From Bacteroidota bacterium (GTDB taxonomy: Bacteria; Bacteroidota; Bacteroidia; UBA4408): 64,000 nucleotides of DNA. Location of the stretch: positions 195,487 through 259,486 of the forward strand of contig CAUJCU010000010.1 of the NCBI GenBank assembly GCA_963169745.1. Direction: 5' to 3'. The position numbers and the translations under genes are program-made. The first letter of the stretch is position 1. The number at the start of each line of letters is the position of its first letter. This document shows positions 54,586-64,000 of the stretch, in pieces. The notes under the pieces are model-generated. The model saw only the letters and a program-made list of their open reading frames with translations. It ran no database searches and was not told where the DNA came from.

Positions 54586-55736
54586 AGCCATTTTATATAA
54601 ATTTCTTCCAACACCTTTTCTTCATTTTCCCAACAAAATTCCTGAGAAGCCTTTTGGATGTTCAGAAGCCATTCGGCATATTCCTTAGAATTAATGTCGG
54701 TATTGTTAATGGCATTTGATATGGCATTTGCACTAACTTCGGGCAAGAGTATGCCAAAAGGGAATTGGGTATATATTTTTTCGATTTCCACTAAATTAGA
54801 AGCAATTACCGGAATACGTGCACTAAAATAATCAAACAGTTTATTGGGCAAACTGTATTTATAATTTAAATTGTCAGCCTTATCTATAGTTAGTCCAAAG
54901 TCGGCACATGATGTGTATTTCATCAATTCCGGATAAGGCATCTTGTTAATAAAAATAACCTGTTCGTTTAAATTATTTAGTTGAACCATCTGTTTCAGCA
55001 CCGGAAGTGCATCACCTGAACCTATAATATAAAGAACAGCGTTTTGAGTTTTTTTCATGGCCATGACAGCCTCTTCGCCACCTCGACTCACATTGATTCC
55101 AGAACCTTGCAGAATAATTATTTTCTTATTTGTTGGAATATGAAGCTCCTCACGAATTTTGATCTTATTTGCTATACTAAATTCTTTTTTTCGGGGTAAA
55201 TTCCGAATTACTTGCACAGGAATTCCGTATTTCCTATAATATATGTTGGCTATAGAATGATTAACCGTAATCACATTACGCAGCTTGGGAAATATAAAGC
55301 CTTCGACTAAACTCCAGATGTGCTTTTTTATTAAACTGTGTTGCAATTCCGGAACTTCAGTAAAATACTCATGTGAGTCGTAAACCAATGGTATTTTTTT
55401 TATCTTGCTTACTAGAAAATTAGGGGTTAAAGTATCCAAATCATTCGCTACTAAAATAGCTGCTTTTTGAAATAAAAGAAAAATAAAAAGTCGGATATGA
55501 AACTCCGTATAAAAAGCTACACCCTTATTGAAAAAGAGCGACATACGGTAGCTTTCAAAACCCTCTACCGGCAAACTATTCTTTCTTATACGCCCTACAA
55601 GAAGCACTTGAAAACCCATTTTTATGAGGCTTTGGGCCGATTTTTGCACCCGTTGATCGGTGGCTAAATCATTGGTAACACTAAATACAACAAGCTTTTT
55701 CAAGAAAACAGAAATGCCTAAATGAGATGAATACAA
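54582..55736 (-). CDS. GT4-family glycosyltransferase
   Basis: A 384-residue GT-B enzyme. The N-terminal KKLVVFSVTNDLATDQRV begins beta-1, and a TTG at 55703 would start the protein there, so the first 11 residues from the ATG are doubtful. The C-terminal half has IILQGSGINVSRGGEEAVMA, YIIGSGD and SLPNKLFDYFSARIPVIAS, the nucleotide-sugar site. Possibly transfers sugars to a surface polysaccharide. Its stop and the FkbM stop overlap by four bases. Confidence 0.85.
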   Translation of the reverse strand: MYSSHLGISVFLKKLVVFSVTNDLATDQRVQKSAQSLIKMGFQVLLVGRIRKNSLPVEGFESYRMSLFFNKGVAFYTEFHIRLFIFLLFQKAAILVANDLDTLTPNFLVSKIKKIPLVYDSHEYFTEVPELQHSLIKKHIWSLVEGFIFPKLRNVITVNHSIANIYYRKYGIPVQVIRNLPRKKEFSIANKIKIREELHIPTNKKIIILQGSGINVSRGGEEAVMAMKKTQNAVLYIIGSGDALPVLKQMVQLNNLNEQVIFINKMPYPELMKYTSCADFGLTIDKADNLNYKYSLPNKLFDYFSARIPVIASNLVEIEKIYTQFPFGILLPEVSANAISNAINNTDINSKEYAEWLLNIQKASQEFCWENEEKVLEEIYIKWL

Positions 55737-55794
55737 ATGTTAACATACTTCTTAACAAATACCACGTTAATAACATAATGTAATATATAGAAAA

Positions 55795-56844
55795 GTGAAA
55801 AACAATACCAATACTTTTGTATTTGTGGATGCAATTTTACGAAAACATTCTTTAAAGTCGTATAATACCTTTGGAATTGATGCCAAAGCAGACTTCTTTT
55901 CTAGATTTGACACCATTGATCAGCTAATTGAAATATTAGATACAGATATCTTTAAACAGCAAAAAAGACTTATTCTTGGAGGGGGGAGCAATATTTTATT
56001 TACTCGTAATTTTGAAGGACTTGTATTATTAAATCGCTTAAAAGGAATTAGTAAAAAGCAAATTAGTGACGATGAGTATCTGGTAACTGCCGCATCCGGT
56101 GAAGTTTGGCATCATCTTGTAACCTTTGCACTTAGCCAAAACTTAGGAGGGGTCGAAAATTTGAGCTTAATTCCGGGTAGAGTAGGGGCTAGCCCAATTC
56201 AGAATATTGGTGCTTATGGGGTTGAGTTAAAAGATGTATTTGATCATTTAACAGCTTTAGACCTGGAGAATGGAAATACAAAAATCTTTAATAAAGAGGA
56301 ATGTGCCTTTGGATATCGTGATAGCTATTTTAAAAATTCCGGAAAAAATAAGTATATCATTTTGGAAGTTACTTTTAAATTAAGTACAAAACATCAACTC
56401 AATACAAGTTATGGCACTATTGAGCAAGAACTCCAAAAACTACAACTTAAACCAACTATTCAAAATATAAGTACAGCTGTTTGCTCTATTAGAAAAAGTA
56501 AACTGCCAAACCCGCAAGAGATTGGAAATGCCGGGAGCTTTTTTAAAAATCCAGTAATTTCTTTAAACTTATTCGAAAGTCTAAAAAAATCTTATCCAGA
56601 TATTCCCGGATATCCTACCCAAAAAGATAATGAAATAAAAACAGCAGCAGGCTACTTTATTGAGAAATGTGGCTTAAAAGGCTATCGTGACGGAAACGCT
56701 GGAATACATCAAAAACAGGCCTTAGTATTGGTAAATTATGGAAACGCAACCGGAAATGAGATTTATGATCTTAGTTGCAAAATTATTAATCAAGTAAAAA
56801 CCACATTTGGTGTTTTGCTGGAAAGAGAAGTAAACATCTTGTAA
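55795..56844 (+). CDS. murB: UDP-N-acetylmuramate dehydrogenase MurB
   Basis: A 349-residue flavoenzyme starting at GTG. FAD-binding LGGGSNIL (61-68), SLIPGRVGASPIQNIGAYG (about 124-142), the YRDSYFKN block (about 173-180), and the catalytic serine in GNAGSFFKNP are present; the E near the C-terminus completes the site. Reduces UDP-GlcNAc-enolpyruvate to UDP-MurNAc. The YRDS block identifies the E. coli-type (type I) MurB. Confidence 0.95.
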   Translation: MKNNTNTFVFVDAILRKHSLKSYNTFGIDAKADFFSRFDTIDQLIEILDTDIFKQQKRLILGGGSNILFTRNFEGLVLLNRLKGISKKQISDDEYLVTAASGEVWHHLVTFALSQNLGGVENLSLIPGRVGASPIQNIGAYGVELKDVFDHLTALDLENGNTKIFNKEECAFGYRDSYFKNSGKNKYIILEVTFKLSTKHQLNTSYGTIEQELQKLQLKPTIQNISTAVCSIRKSKLPNPQEIGNAGSFFKNPVISLNLFESLKKSYPDIPGYPTQKDNEIKTAAGYFIEKCGLKGYRDGNAGIHQKQALVLVNYGNATGNEIYDLSCKIINQVKTTFGVLLEREVNIL

Positions 56845-57188
56845 TTTTAAGAAGCTAATTTTATTAGGCTTAAATATAACTTCGATACACTATGTATTAA
56901 AAAGCACCATGCGTTTTATTATTAAATATTAATAATGAAGTGACTTTTAGTTAAAACATATAGTGTGCACTCCTTAATAAGGACGAATTTAATTGTCAGA
57001 ATACTATACTGAGTTTATGGGCATACTGCCTTTTAATCTATGTCATCAAATTTTTTTCATATAAGCTAAAAAAAGTGTAAAAGGCTTTAAAATTAGTGTT
57101 TTCAGCGTTTTTTGATACCATGAAATAAACAAATATTTTGCAGTTTCATTAATTTTTTCTTACTTGCACTGATAAATCAAAAAGCATT
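56845..57188. other. intergenic before the lipoprotein gene
   Basis: About 340 bp of AT-rich spacer. It holds one short perfect inverted repeat TCCTT-AAT-AAGGA (56971-56983). No promoter consensus fits well. Confidence 0.4.
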
Positions 57189-58109
57189 ATGAACTATAAG
57201 AAATTTTTGAATCTTGCTTTAGTGGGGGCATTAGTGTTTACCTCTTCGCTTATTTTAACAAGTTGTAATGGGGATAAAAATAAGGTTGAAGAGCAAGAAG
57301 AAGAAGAACCTGTTGACGCAGCTAAAGATAATTTGGTAAGTGTTAACGGAGAGTTATTTAGTATTCCATCTCCATTGCAAACCAGTATTTTATTAAAAAA
57401 TAGTGGCGCTAACTACTCTAAAGATATTTTAAACGTTACCAGTAAATTACCTTCATATTCTACCGAATATAAAAAAGCTCTTAATTTAGGTGTTTATGGC
57501 GCTGATTTGGGATATGTTATAATTTATGGTCAAACTCAAGATGCCTTAGGATATTTGAATGCCGCAAAAAGACTGGCCGATGATATAAATGTATCGGGTG
57601 CATTTGATGCTAATTTGATGAAACGTTTTGAGAAGAATATGGGAAATAACGATTCCTTATTAAGTATATTTACTTCTGGCTATAGAGCTACCGACAGCTA
57701 CCTTAAAAATAATGATAGAAATGCGGTAAGTGGTATGGTTATTACCGGAGGTTGGGTTGAAAGTATGTACTTCACATTAAATATTTTAAAGAAAGATTTT
57801 AAAGATAAAAAGACTGTTATTCAACGTGTGGGTGAACAAAGAAATACTTTAGATCATGTTATTAAATTACTTACTCCTTTTTACCAAAACCCCGACATGA
57901 CTGAGCTTACTGAGCTTACTGATGCCTTACTTGAATTATACCATGACTTTGAAGATATTGAAGTAGTTTATACCTATAAGAAACCAACTACTGACGTAGC
58001 TAATAAAATAACTACCATTAACAGTACTACCGAAGTAAAAATTACAGACGAACAGCTTAAGAACATTACCGAAAAGCTTAACAGTATTCGTGAAATGATT
58101 ATCAACTAA
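57189..58109 (+). CDS. lipoprotein of unknown function
   Basis: A 306-residue protein with a lipoprotein signal and a lipobox LTSC (C26). An acidic linker (about 32-44, EEQEEEEPVD) leads to a helical domain with repeated segments (KALNLGVYGADLGYVIIYG, DALGYLNAAKRLADDI). No enzyme motif was recognised. It precedes a small secreted-protein gene by 18 bp, and the two form a pair ending at the terminator at 58575. Confidence 0.8.
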   Translation: MNYKKFLNLALVGALVFTSSLILTSCNGDKNKVEEQEEEEPVDAAKDNLVSVNGELFSIPSPLQTSILLKNSGANYSKDILNVTSKLPSYSTEYKKALNLGVYGADLGYVIIYGQTQDALGYLNAAKRLADDINVSGAFDANLMKRFEKNMGNNDSLLSIFTSGYRATDSYLKNNDRNAVSGMVITGGWVESMYFTLNILKKDFKDKKTVIQRVGEQRNTLDHVIKLLTPFYQNPDMTELTELTDALLELYHDFEDIEVVYTYKKPTTDVANKITTINSTTEVKITDEQLKNITEKLNSIREMIIN

Positions 58110-58127
58110 TACATTAAAATCAACATT

Positions 58128-58553
58128 ATGATTCGCAAATATTTATTAGCACTTTTTTTTGTTACTGCTGTTGGCTGCTTTGCAAATAAAGCACAAGCGC
58201 AATGCGATACTATTGCCAATTCCTGCCTTCGTCACATGACCAATAAATATATTAGTGACGGTCAGCATTATCGTGCTTTGTTATTAGATAAAGAAATTGC
58301 CGAGTTTCAGTCGGTTTTTTATGGAGGAACTACGTATCGTATTGCTGTATGTAGTGGTTTAGGCGATAAAAACCTACTGTTCAGAATTTTTGATAAGGAC
58401 CGTAATTTATTGTTTGATAACAGCGAACAGCAAAATGCACCTTATTGGGATTTTAAATTTGTTTCAACATTAGATTGTACCATTGAAGCTCAAATTATAC
58501 CGGGCAAAGCACCTAGTGGCTGTGCCGTAATGATGATAAGTTTTAAGCAATAA
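58128..58553 (+). CDS. small secreted protein of unknown function
   Basis: A 141-residue exported protein with a signal peptide (1-24, ending KAQAQ). It has four or more cysteines (CDTIANSC, AVCSGLG, TLDC, GCAV), suggesting disulphides, and a beta-rich body. Expressed with the lipoprotein gene 18 bp upstream. Family not recognised. Confidence 0.75.
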   Translation: MIRKYLLALFFVTAVGCFANKAQAQCDTIANSCLRHMTNKYISDGQHYRALLLDKEIAEFQSVFYGGTTYRIAVCSGLGDKNLLFRIFDKDRNLLFDNSEQQNAPYWDFKFVSTLDCTIEAQIIPGKAPSGCAVMMISFKQ

Positions 58554-58574
58554 AGTAGTTATACAACATACTCG

Positions 58575-58605
58575 AAAGCATTTCCAATTTGGGAATGCTT
58601 TTTTT
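58575..58605 (+). terminator. intrinsic terminator after the lipoprotein pair
   Basis: An 11-bp stem (58575-58585 with 58591-58601, one T-G wobble), a five-base loop and a run of seven T. Confidence 0.85.
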
Positions 58606-59174
58606 GTATCTACCCTTTTCATACAAATACTGAAGTGTATTCAAACTTAAACATATTGCCTTTAAGTTGGTCTTAGCGAATAAAAATTCAGAAGGTTTTC
58701 AAAGAAAATGAAATACTCGAAAACTAGAGGCCACATGTAAATAAAAAGAAAAAATCTATGTCCTTTTATGAGTCATAAACAAAAATAATTTGTACCATAA
58801 AATTATTTGTTACCAACTTTGAGTTTCAAGTGTTGGGTTTATTTTAGATAGAAAGTAATGCTCCTGTTTTTGCAGTGGAGCAAAAGTAAACAGACAAATA
58901 AGTAGTATTAAATGAAACTTATATCTTGCTTATAGAAAGTAACAGACTTAAGAAAAAATTTAGTTTGAAGCCTGCTTCACAAGGATAAATACTATTAGCT
59001 TGATTATGTTGATGAAATTTTTTAAAAAAACAAGTCACGTTCTCGCAATTAATTAGTACTTTACAAATATCGAAAGTGTTAAATACATAAGTGTTTTTTA
59101 AGTAAAAAATATTCATGGTGTAATTTTTACACTTAAATTCCTATATTAGCAGCTCTAATTAACTTTCAATTTTC
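58606..59174. other. long intergenic before the SusC gene
   Basis: About 570 bp of AT-rich DNA with no credible frame. It must contain the promoter of the SusC/SusD pair, but no consensus was picked out. No repeat or RNA structure was recognised. Confidence 0.5.
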
Positions 59175-62100
59175 ATGATTCAAAGTTTAACCTACAAAAT
59201 AGCATACATTATACTGTTTTTTTCAGCTTCAATAAATCTGCTGAAAGCACAAAGTATTTCGGGCCAAATAAGCGATAGTAAAAAAGAACCTGTAATAGGT
59301 GCGGCTATTACTATTGAAGGAACAACTAAAGGTGTTTCGAGTGACATTGACGGAAATTTTAAGATTGAAGGATTAGAAAGTAAAAAATATACTGTAATTG
59401 TCTCGGCTTTGGGTTATTCTAAACAAAAGAAAACAGTTGACCTAACAGCACAACCCGATCAGGTCTTAAATATTGTTATGGAAGATGATGCTTTGCAACT
59501 TAGCCAGGTTGTTGTAGTTGGCTATGGATTAGAACAAAAAAGAGATGTTACTGGTTCTATCAGTACTATAAAGGCTAAGGATATGAACGCTACGGTACAG
59601 TCAAGTTTTGAACAGGCAGTGCAGGGCCGTGCTTCTGGAGTGCAAGTTACCTCGGCTAATGGAATGGCCGGTTCTCCTGTAAAAATTAATATTCGAGGAA
59701 CTAATTCTATTAGTGCAGGCAGCCAGCCATTGTATGTTATTGATGGTATTCCGATTACAACCGGTGATTTAAGTCCGGGTAATTTAGGCAGCCGAACCAA
59801 TGCTTTGGCAGATATTAACCCAACAGATATTGAGTCGGTAGAAATACTGAAAGATGCTGCTGCCGCTGCTATTTATGGATCAAGAGGCGCCAATGGGGTT
59901 ATTTTAATAAGTACTAAAAAAGGAAAATCGGGTAAAACAAAATTTGATGCCGGTTATTCTTTCGGCACCTTGTCGCCCACTAATTTAATGACATACACTA
60001 CCGCACAAGAATTGCTTAACTTACGTGACAAAGCCAGCATAGAACTTAAAGGCCGGCCCGAGTCTAAAGACTCTACAGTATTGGGTTTCTGGAATAATAA
60101 ACCTTTTACCCGTGCTGAGGCCGATTCTTTTGTAGCAGCCTCTGGAGGCAGTGATTGGATAGGAGCTACTCTGCGTAGAGGCTCTCTACAACAAGCCCAT
60201 CTATCGGCTAGTGGCGGAAATGATAAAACAACATTTTATGTAGGTGGTACTTATAGAGATGAGGAAGGCTTTTTAAAAGGAAACAGGTATCAGCGTACAA
60301 ATGCTAAAATTTCAGTAGATAATCAGGCTTTTGAAAATTTAAAAGTAGGATTTAGTTCTAATTTAAGTTATAGTATTAATAATCGTGTTCCTACCGGAAA
60401 TGACGGTGGCTTTGGACTGTCACAATTAAAAATGCCCTATTTGCCCATTTATAATACTGATGGCAGCTATAACGATGCCCGATCTAATCCTTTATGGCAG
60501 TTAGATAATAGAAGGTTTGATGCGCGTGTCTTTCGTGCCATTAGCAATGTGTATGCCGACCTGCTTATATTAAAAGGACTTACTTTTAGAACAAATTTCG
60601 GAACCGACTTCTTAAATCAAAATGAAACCGAGTTTAACTTTCGTGATGTTCATTCTTTCGATACATCTGATGTTTCCAACGCCTGGGATCGAAGAACATC
60701 TGTGTTGAACTGGACCAACAGCAATTATTTTAACTATAATTTTAAACTGTCTAATATACATGATTTTACTTTCCTTTTAGGAAATGAAGTACAAAGGTCT
60801 AACCGAAATGGTGTAGGCTTATATGGTGAGAAATTTCCTAACGATTATTTTACACAACCTGGAGATGCTATAATTAAAAAGGGTTATTCCTACACTACTA
60901 CATGGAGCTTTGCTTCATTTTTTAGTCGTTTAAATTACAAACTAATGGATAGGTATTTGTTTAGTGCCAGTATGCGTTACGATGGCTCTTCACGTTTTGG
61001 AAGAGACAACAAATGGGGGGCTTTCCCAGGCCTGTCTGCCGGTTGGATACTTAGTGAAGAAGACTTTATGAAAAACATATCTATTGTTAGCTTTTTGAAA
61101 ATCAGAGCCAGCTATGGTCAAACCGGAAACTCAAGTATAGGCGATTTTGCTTCATTAGGATATTATTCCAGTTCATCGGGTTATAATGGATATAGTGCCA
61201 TAGTGCCAAATACATTATCGAACAATAAATTAAAATGGGAAAAATCAGACCAAGTGGACATTAATTTGGATATTGCCTTTTTGAAAAACCGATTTGCTGC
61301 CGGAATCAATTATTACCACAAAACCTCCAAAGATTTATTATTGAATATCAGTATCCCTACATCTTCGGGTTATTCTCAGGTATTGCAAAATAAAGGAAAG
61401 CTCGAAAATAAAGGAATAGAAATAACCCTGAATACTAAAAATATTGATGGTGCCTTTTACTGGTTTACCGATTTCAATATTGCATTTAATCAAAATAAAG
61501 TATTAGATGTAGATGGCTTAAAGCCCGATGCCTTTGATGACAAGGATTTAGGTAACAGAGGCGGAGAAGGACGTGTTATTGTAGGCTATCCGGTGGGGCA
61601 GTTTTATGTGGTAGAGTGGGCCGGTGTGCAGCAGCAAAACGGAACTTTACAGCTCTGGAATTTAGATGGTTCTCCTAAACTTAATGCCAATGGCGAACAG
61701 ATGTTTGTTAATGTTCCGGCAGGAACAGAATTGTTTAAAGATAAAAACGGTAATTTAATGACTTATGCCAATCCTACCGGAGGCGAGTTTTATGGTGAAA
61801 ACAGAAAACCTATGGGGAACCCTCTTCCCAAGTTTATTGGAGGAATTGGAAATACATTTGGATATAGAGGTTTTGAGTTAAGTTTTTTATTCAATTTTGT
61901 GTATGGCAATCAAATTTATGATGATGCTGCCAAAACGCAAACAGGAAGCTTTACGAATATAAATCAACGTCCGGAGATATTGAATGCTTATACTGATGAT
62001 AACCCTTCTGAACAAATTCCGGCTTTGTATAATAACTCCGGTAGTTCAAACCCGGCTAGTAGCTATGTGGCTATAAATAGCAGCCGTTGGCTGTATGATG

Positions 62101-62360
62101 CTTCCTATATTCGCCTTCGAAGCTTAATGCTTTCCTATTCTTTTAATGAATCGTGGTGCCAAAAAATAAAACTCAACAACCTCCGGATATTTGTAAATGG
62201 AGGAAACTTGCTAACTTTTACTAAGTTTCCGGGTATGGACCCAGAAGTGTTACGCAATGTGGATCCCGATTCTGAAAGAGGTAATATTGCCTTTGGAGGA
62301 CCTTATTTAGGAACTCCGCAAGCAAAAACTATTACAGGGGGTATTCAAATAAAATTTTAA
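59175..62360 (+). CDS. SusC/RagA-family TonB-linked outer-membrane protein
   Basis: A 1061-residue receptor. Signal peptide (1-25, ending LKAQ), carboxypeptidase-regulatory-like domain (about 27-110), plug (VVVGYGLEQKRDVTGSIS, GVQVTSANG, KINIRGTNSISAG, YVIDGIPI, VEILKDAAAAAIYGSRGANGVILI) and a large barrel ending FIKIQF-like in GGIQIKF. SusC proteins import glycans or peptides across the outer membrane with the SusD-type lipoprotein that follows 4 bp later. No enzymes are linked here, so the substrate is unknown. Confidence 0.96.
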   Translation: MIQSLTYKIAYIILFFSASINLLKAQSISGQISDSKKEPVIGAAITIEGTTKGVSSDIDGNFKIEGLESKKYTVIVSALGYSKQKKTVDLTAQPDQVLNIVMEDDALQLSQVVVVGYGLEQKRDVTGSISTIKAKDMNATVQSSFEQAVQGRASGVQVTSANGMAGSPVKINIRGTNSISAGSQPLYVIDGIPITTGDLSPGNLGSRTNALADINPTDIESVEILKDAAAAAIYGSRGANGVILISTKKGKSGKTKFDAGYSFGTLSPTNLMTYTTAQELLNLRDKASIELKGRPESKDSTVLGFWNNKPFTRAEADSFVAASGGSDWIGATLRRGSLQQAHLSASGGNDKTTFYVGGTYRDEEGFLKGNRYQRTNAKISVDNQAFENLKVGFSSNLSYSINNRVPTGNDGGFGLSQLKMPYLPIYNTDGSYNDARSNPLWQLDNRRFDARVFRAISNVYADLLILKGLTFRTNFGTDFLNQNETEFNFRDVHSFDTSDVSNAWDRRTSVLNWTNSNYFNYNFKLSNIHDFTFLLGNEVQRSNRNGVGLYGEKFPNDYFTQPGDAIIKKGYSYTTTWSFASFFSRLNYKLMDRYLFSASMRYDGSSRFGRDNKWGAFPGLSAGWILSEEDFMKNISIVSFLKIRASYGQTGNSSIGDFASLGYYSSSSGYNGYSAIVPNTLSNNKLKWEKSDQVDINLDIAFLKNRFAAGINYYHKTSKDLLLNISIPTSSGYSQVLQNKGKLENKGIEITLNTKNIDGAFYWFTDFNIAFNQNKVLDVDGLKPDAFDDKDLGNRGGEGRVIVGYPVGQFYVVEWAGVQQQNGTLQLWNLDGSPKLNANGEQMFVNVPAGTELFKDKNGNLMTYANPTGGEFYGENRKPMGNPLPKFIGGIGNTFGYRGFELSFLFNFVYGNQIYDDAAKTQTGSFTNINQRPEILNAYTDDNPSEQIPALYNNSGSSNPASSYVAINSSRWLYDASYIRLRSLMLSYSFNESWCQKIKLNNLRIFVNGGNLLTFTKFPGMDPEVLRNVDPDSERGNIAFGGPYLGTPQAKTITGGIQIKF

Positions 62361-62363
62361 GCC

Positions 62364-63842
62364 ATGAAAAACATAGTTTTATCAACTCTTATTTTAATAG
62401 CCATTACGAGTCTTTTTTCGTGTAAAAAGTTTTTGGATATAAAACCCCAACAACAGTTGCTAAACGATAGTGCTATGGCTACCGAAAAAGACCTAAAAGC
62501 AGTGTTAGATGGGGCTTATGATGGACTTCAAAGCACTAGTGTGGCTGGGGGCGACCTGACTGCTTTCAGCGACTTAATGGCCGATGACTTTGACGTTTTA
62601 CCAAACCGTCTAAGCAACTTTGGAACTTCCGAAATTTATAATGGTCAAACTTCTGTTCAAATAGGTACACTAAGCGAAATGTGGAAACAACACTACAGTG
62701 TTATAAACCGTGTAAACAATGTAATTTATGCCATTGATAGTGGCCGAATAACTGGGAGCGATTTTCAATATAATAAAAATGCATACAAAGGCGAAGCGTT
62801 GTTTATTAGAGCCTATTGTAATTTCAACTTATTACAAATGTTTGCATTGCCCTATAATGTTCAAACTATTGGAACAAATACGCAATTAGGTATTGTTTTG
62901 CGAACAAGGCCTTCGTTGAAGGGGCCAGAGGGCTTGGATAAAGCTCGCAGCACTGTTGAGGAATGTTATACTGCTGTTATTCATGATTTGAAAGAAGCCT
63001 ATGATTTATTAATCACTTCAGGTAAAATAACATCCATCGACAGAGTATCTGCAATGGCTGCTAAGGCTTTACTGGCACGAGTTTATTTTACATGTGGACG
63101 CTACAATGAGGCAGCAGAAACTTCATCTTTCGTGATTAATAGTGCTCACTATAATTTGGTTAATGCCGATGGCCGTGACTCAACCAAGTTAGTTTCTTTA
63201 TTTTTTGTAAATGGAAATTCAACATATACCGATTATGGTAAACCTGAAACCATTTGGCAATTGGTAAACACCAAGGATGATAATAGCGGTAGCCTATTTG
63301 GATATTATTTTTCTCCTTATTTTATGAAGGTAAAAGCAGATGTTGTGACCACTATTGACTCTTTAGACGACCACATAGTTCGTAATGGGAACAGCACTGT
63401 TACCGGAAAATCTACTTTCATTAAGTTATTTACTACGGGCGATTGGTATATTGATAAATACCGTAAAAAACAAGGTGCTAATTATGTAAACAATATTATT
63501 TTATTGCGATTGTCTGAAATGTATTTAATAAAGTCTGAAGCTTTGTCCTTAGCTACGTCAAACGTAAGCACCGAAGCCTTAGATGCATTCAATAAATTAA
63601 AGTTGAGAAATTATGGGATTGCCTCATTTACTCCGGAAAATACCAGCGATTTAAACGAATTTTTGGAAAAAGTAAGACATGCCCGAAGGATCGAATTAAT
63701 GAGCGAAAATGGAGATCGTTATACACAACTCAAAAGGTTGGGTTTACCTTTGCGTGACGGAACAACAAATTACGACAAATACGTATTTAAAATCCCGCAG
63801 GAAGAAATGTCGAGTAATAATTTAATAATTCAGAATCCATAA
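62364..63842 (+). CDS. SusD/RagB-family nutrient-binding lipoprotein
   Basis: A 492-residue lipoprotein with a lipobox SLFSC (C20). The SusD alpha-helical TPR-like fold shows at LFIRAYCNFNLLQMFA, SAMAAKALLARVYFTCGRYNEAAE, and the C-terminal RHARRIELMSENGDRYTQLKRL, which is the RagB/SusD hallmark. It forms the lid on the SusC channel encoded just upstream. Confidence 0.95.
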   Translation: MKNIVLSTLILIAITSLFSCKKFLDIKPQQQLLNDSAMATEKDLKAVLDGAYDGLQSTSVAGGDLTAFSDLMADDFDVLPNRLSNFGTSEIYNGQTSVQIGTLSEMWKQHYSVINRVNNVIYAIDSGRITGSDFQYNKNAYKGEALFIRAYCNFNLLQMFALPYNVQTIGTNTQLGIVLRTRPSLKGPEGLDKARSTVEECYTAVIHDLKEAYDLLITSGKITSIDRVSAMAAKALLARVYFTCGRYNEAAETSSFVINSAHYNLVNADGRDSTKLVSLFFVNGNSTYTDYGKPETIWQLVNTKDDNSGSLFGYYFSPYFMKVKADVVTTIDSLDDHIVRNGNSTVTGKSTFIKLFTTGDWYIDKYRKKQGANYVNNIILLRLSEMYLIKSEALSLATSNVSTEALDAFNKLKLRNYGIASFTPENTSDLNEFLEKVRHARRIELMSENGDRYTQLKRLGLPLRDGTTNYDKYVFKIPQEEMSSNNLIIQNP

Positions 63843-63883
63843 TTATTAAATGATATACCCCATTCATTCATGTGATATTAAAA

Positions 63884-64000
63884 TTACAAAGCTCTTTGAC
63901 GAATCACTTCGTATAAAATAACACCGCAGGCAACCGATACGTTTAATGAGCCTATACTTCCCAATAAGGGCAGTTTTGCTTTATGGTGTGCCAATTTTAA
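63884..64000 (-). CDS. RlmB/TrmH-type rRNA 2'-O-methyltransferase, C-terminus (partial)
   Basis: The minus frame runs from the window edge to a TAA at 63884-63886 and encodes 38 residues: HHKAKLPLLGSIGSLNVSVACGVILYEVIRQRAL. The SLNVSVACGV block is the SpoU signature that binds SAM and shapes the trefoil knot. Likely 23S rRNA Gm2251 methyltransferase RlmB. Only the C-terminus is visible. Confidence 0.85.
   Translation of the reverse strand, partial: LKLAHHKAKLPLLGSIGSLNVSVACGVILYEVIRQRAL

Noticed and set aside
57899-57920. Tandem copy of CTGAGCTTA inside the lipoprotein gene
   Set aside because: Only two units and in frame (repeated Thr-Glu-Leu); ordinary coding variation.

Overview
The window is a low-GC chromosomal segment from a member of the Bacteroidota. 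The evidence is a SusC/SusD pair with a SPOR-domain amidase, LytTR signalling, polysaccharide (Wzz/O-antigen) genes, many Bacteroidota-type outer-membrane proteins, several promoters of the TAnnTTTG type, and weak or absent Shine-Dalgarno sequences with some GTG/TTG starts. I cannot assign a genus. No rRNA, tRNA, CRISPR array or intact insertion sequence was seen.

Layout. (1) 1-2956 looks like an accessory island of visibly higher GC than what follows: the end of a LytS-type sensor kinase, a LytTR response regulator, three phased direct repeats, a prokaryotic viperin fused to a CMP-kinase-like domain, two small unknown genes, and a near-perfect GC-rich terminator. (2) 3463-7593 holds a TonB-dependent receptor with a His/Cys-rich small membrane protein (probably metal related) and an unknown secreted protein. 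(3) 8017-15222 is mostly housekeeping: M48 protease, alpha/beta hydrolase, fabG-accA, an ABC exporter, a Spy/LTXXQ-like protein and an HPt protein. (4) 15376-19705 has two overlapping Wzz proteins and an O-antigen-ligase-like protein whose frame opens only after an A11 run, then a PLP enzyme. (5) 19838-32566 is a cell-envelope block: amidase, MlaD-type MCE protein, HdrC/HdrB-like iron-sulfur pair, OmpH/Skp-like protein, an outer-membrane barrel with a giant TPR protein, ftsE, and a polysaccharide-deacetylase-like protein.

(6) 32751-37527 encodes a TPR protein with a caspase-like domain lacking its cysteine, ndk, a START-like protein and a LolC/FtsX-like permease. (7) 37580-47454 is an oxygen/NO-response cluster (Crp/Fnr regulator, RIC hemerythrin with two Fnr-type operators, universal stress protein, CcoI-type copper ATPase). 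A roughly 5-kb minus-strand polysaccharide cassette interrupts it. The first ~160 bp of the ATPase gene occur on both sides of the cassette; the left copy is decayed. The cassette ends in a truncated aminotransferase at the left and transposase debris at the right. (8) 47473-58553 has a PagL-like protein, acs, a CopA-type ATPase, an FkbM methyltransferase, a glycosyltransferase, murB and a lipoprotein/secreted-protein pair. (9) 59175-64000 has a SusC/SusD pair and the end of an RlmB-type rRNA methyltransferase gene.

The strongest candidates for new biology are the LytTR-linked viperin-kinase locus, the direct-repeat-flanked polysaccharide cassette inside the ccoI locus, and the out-of-frame Wzz/O-antigen ligase junction.
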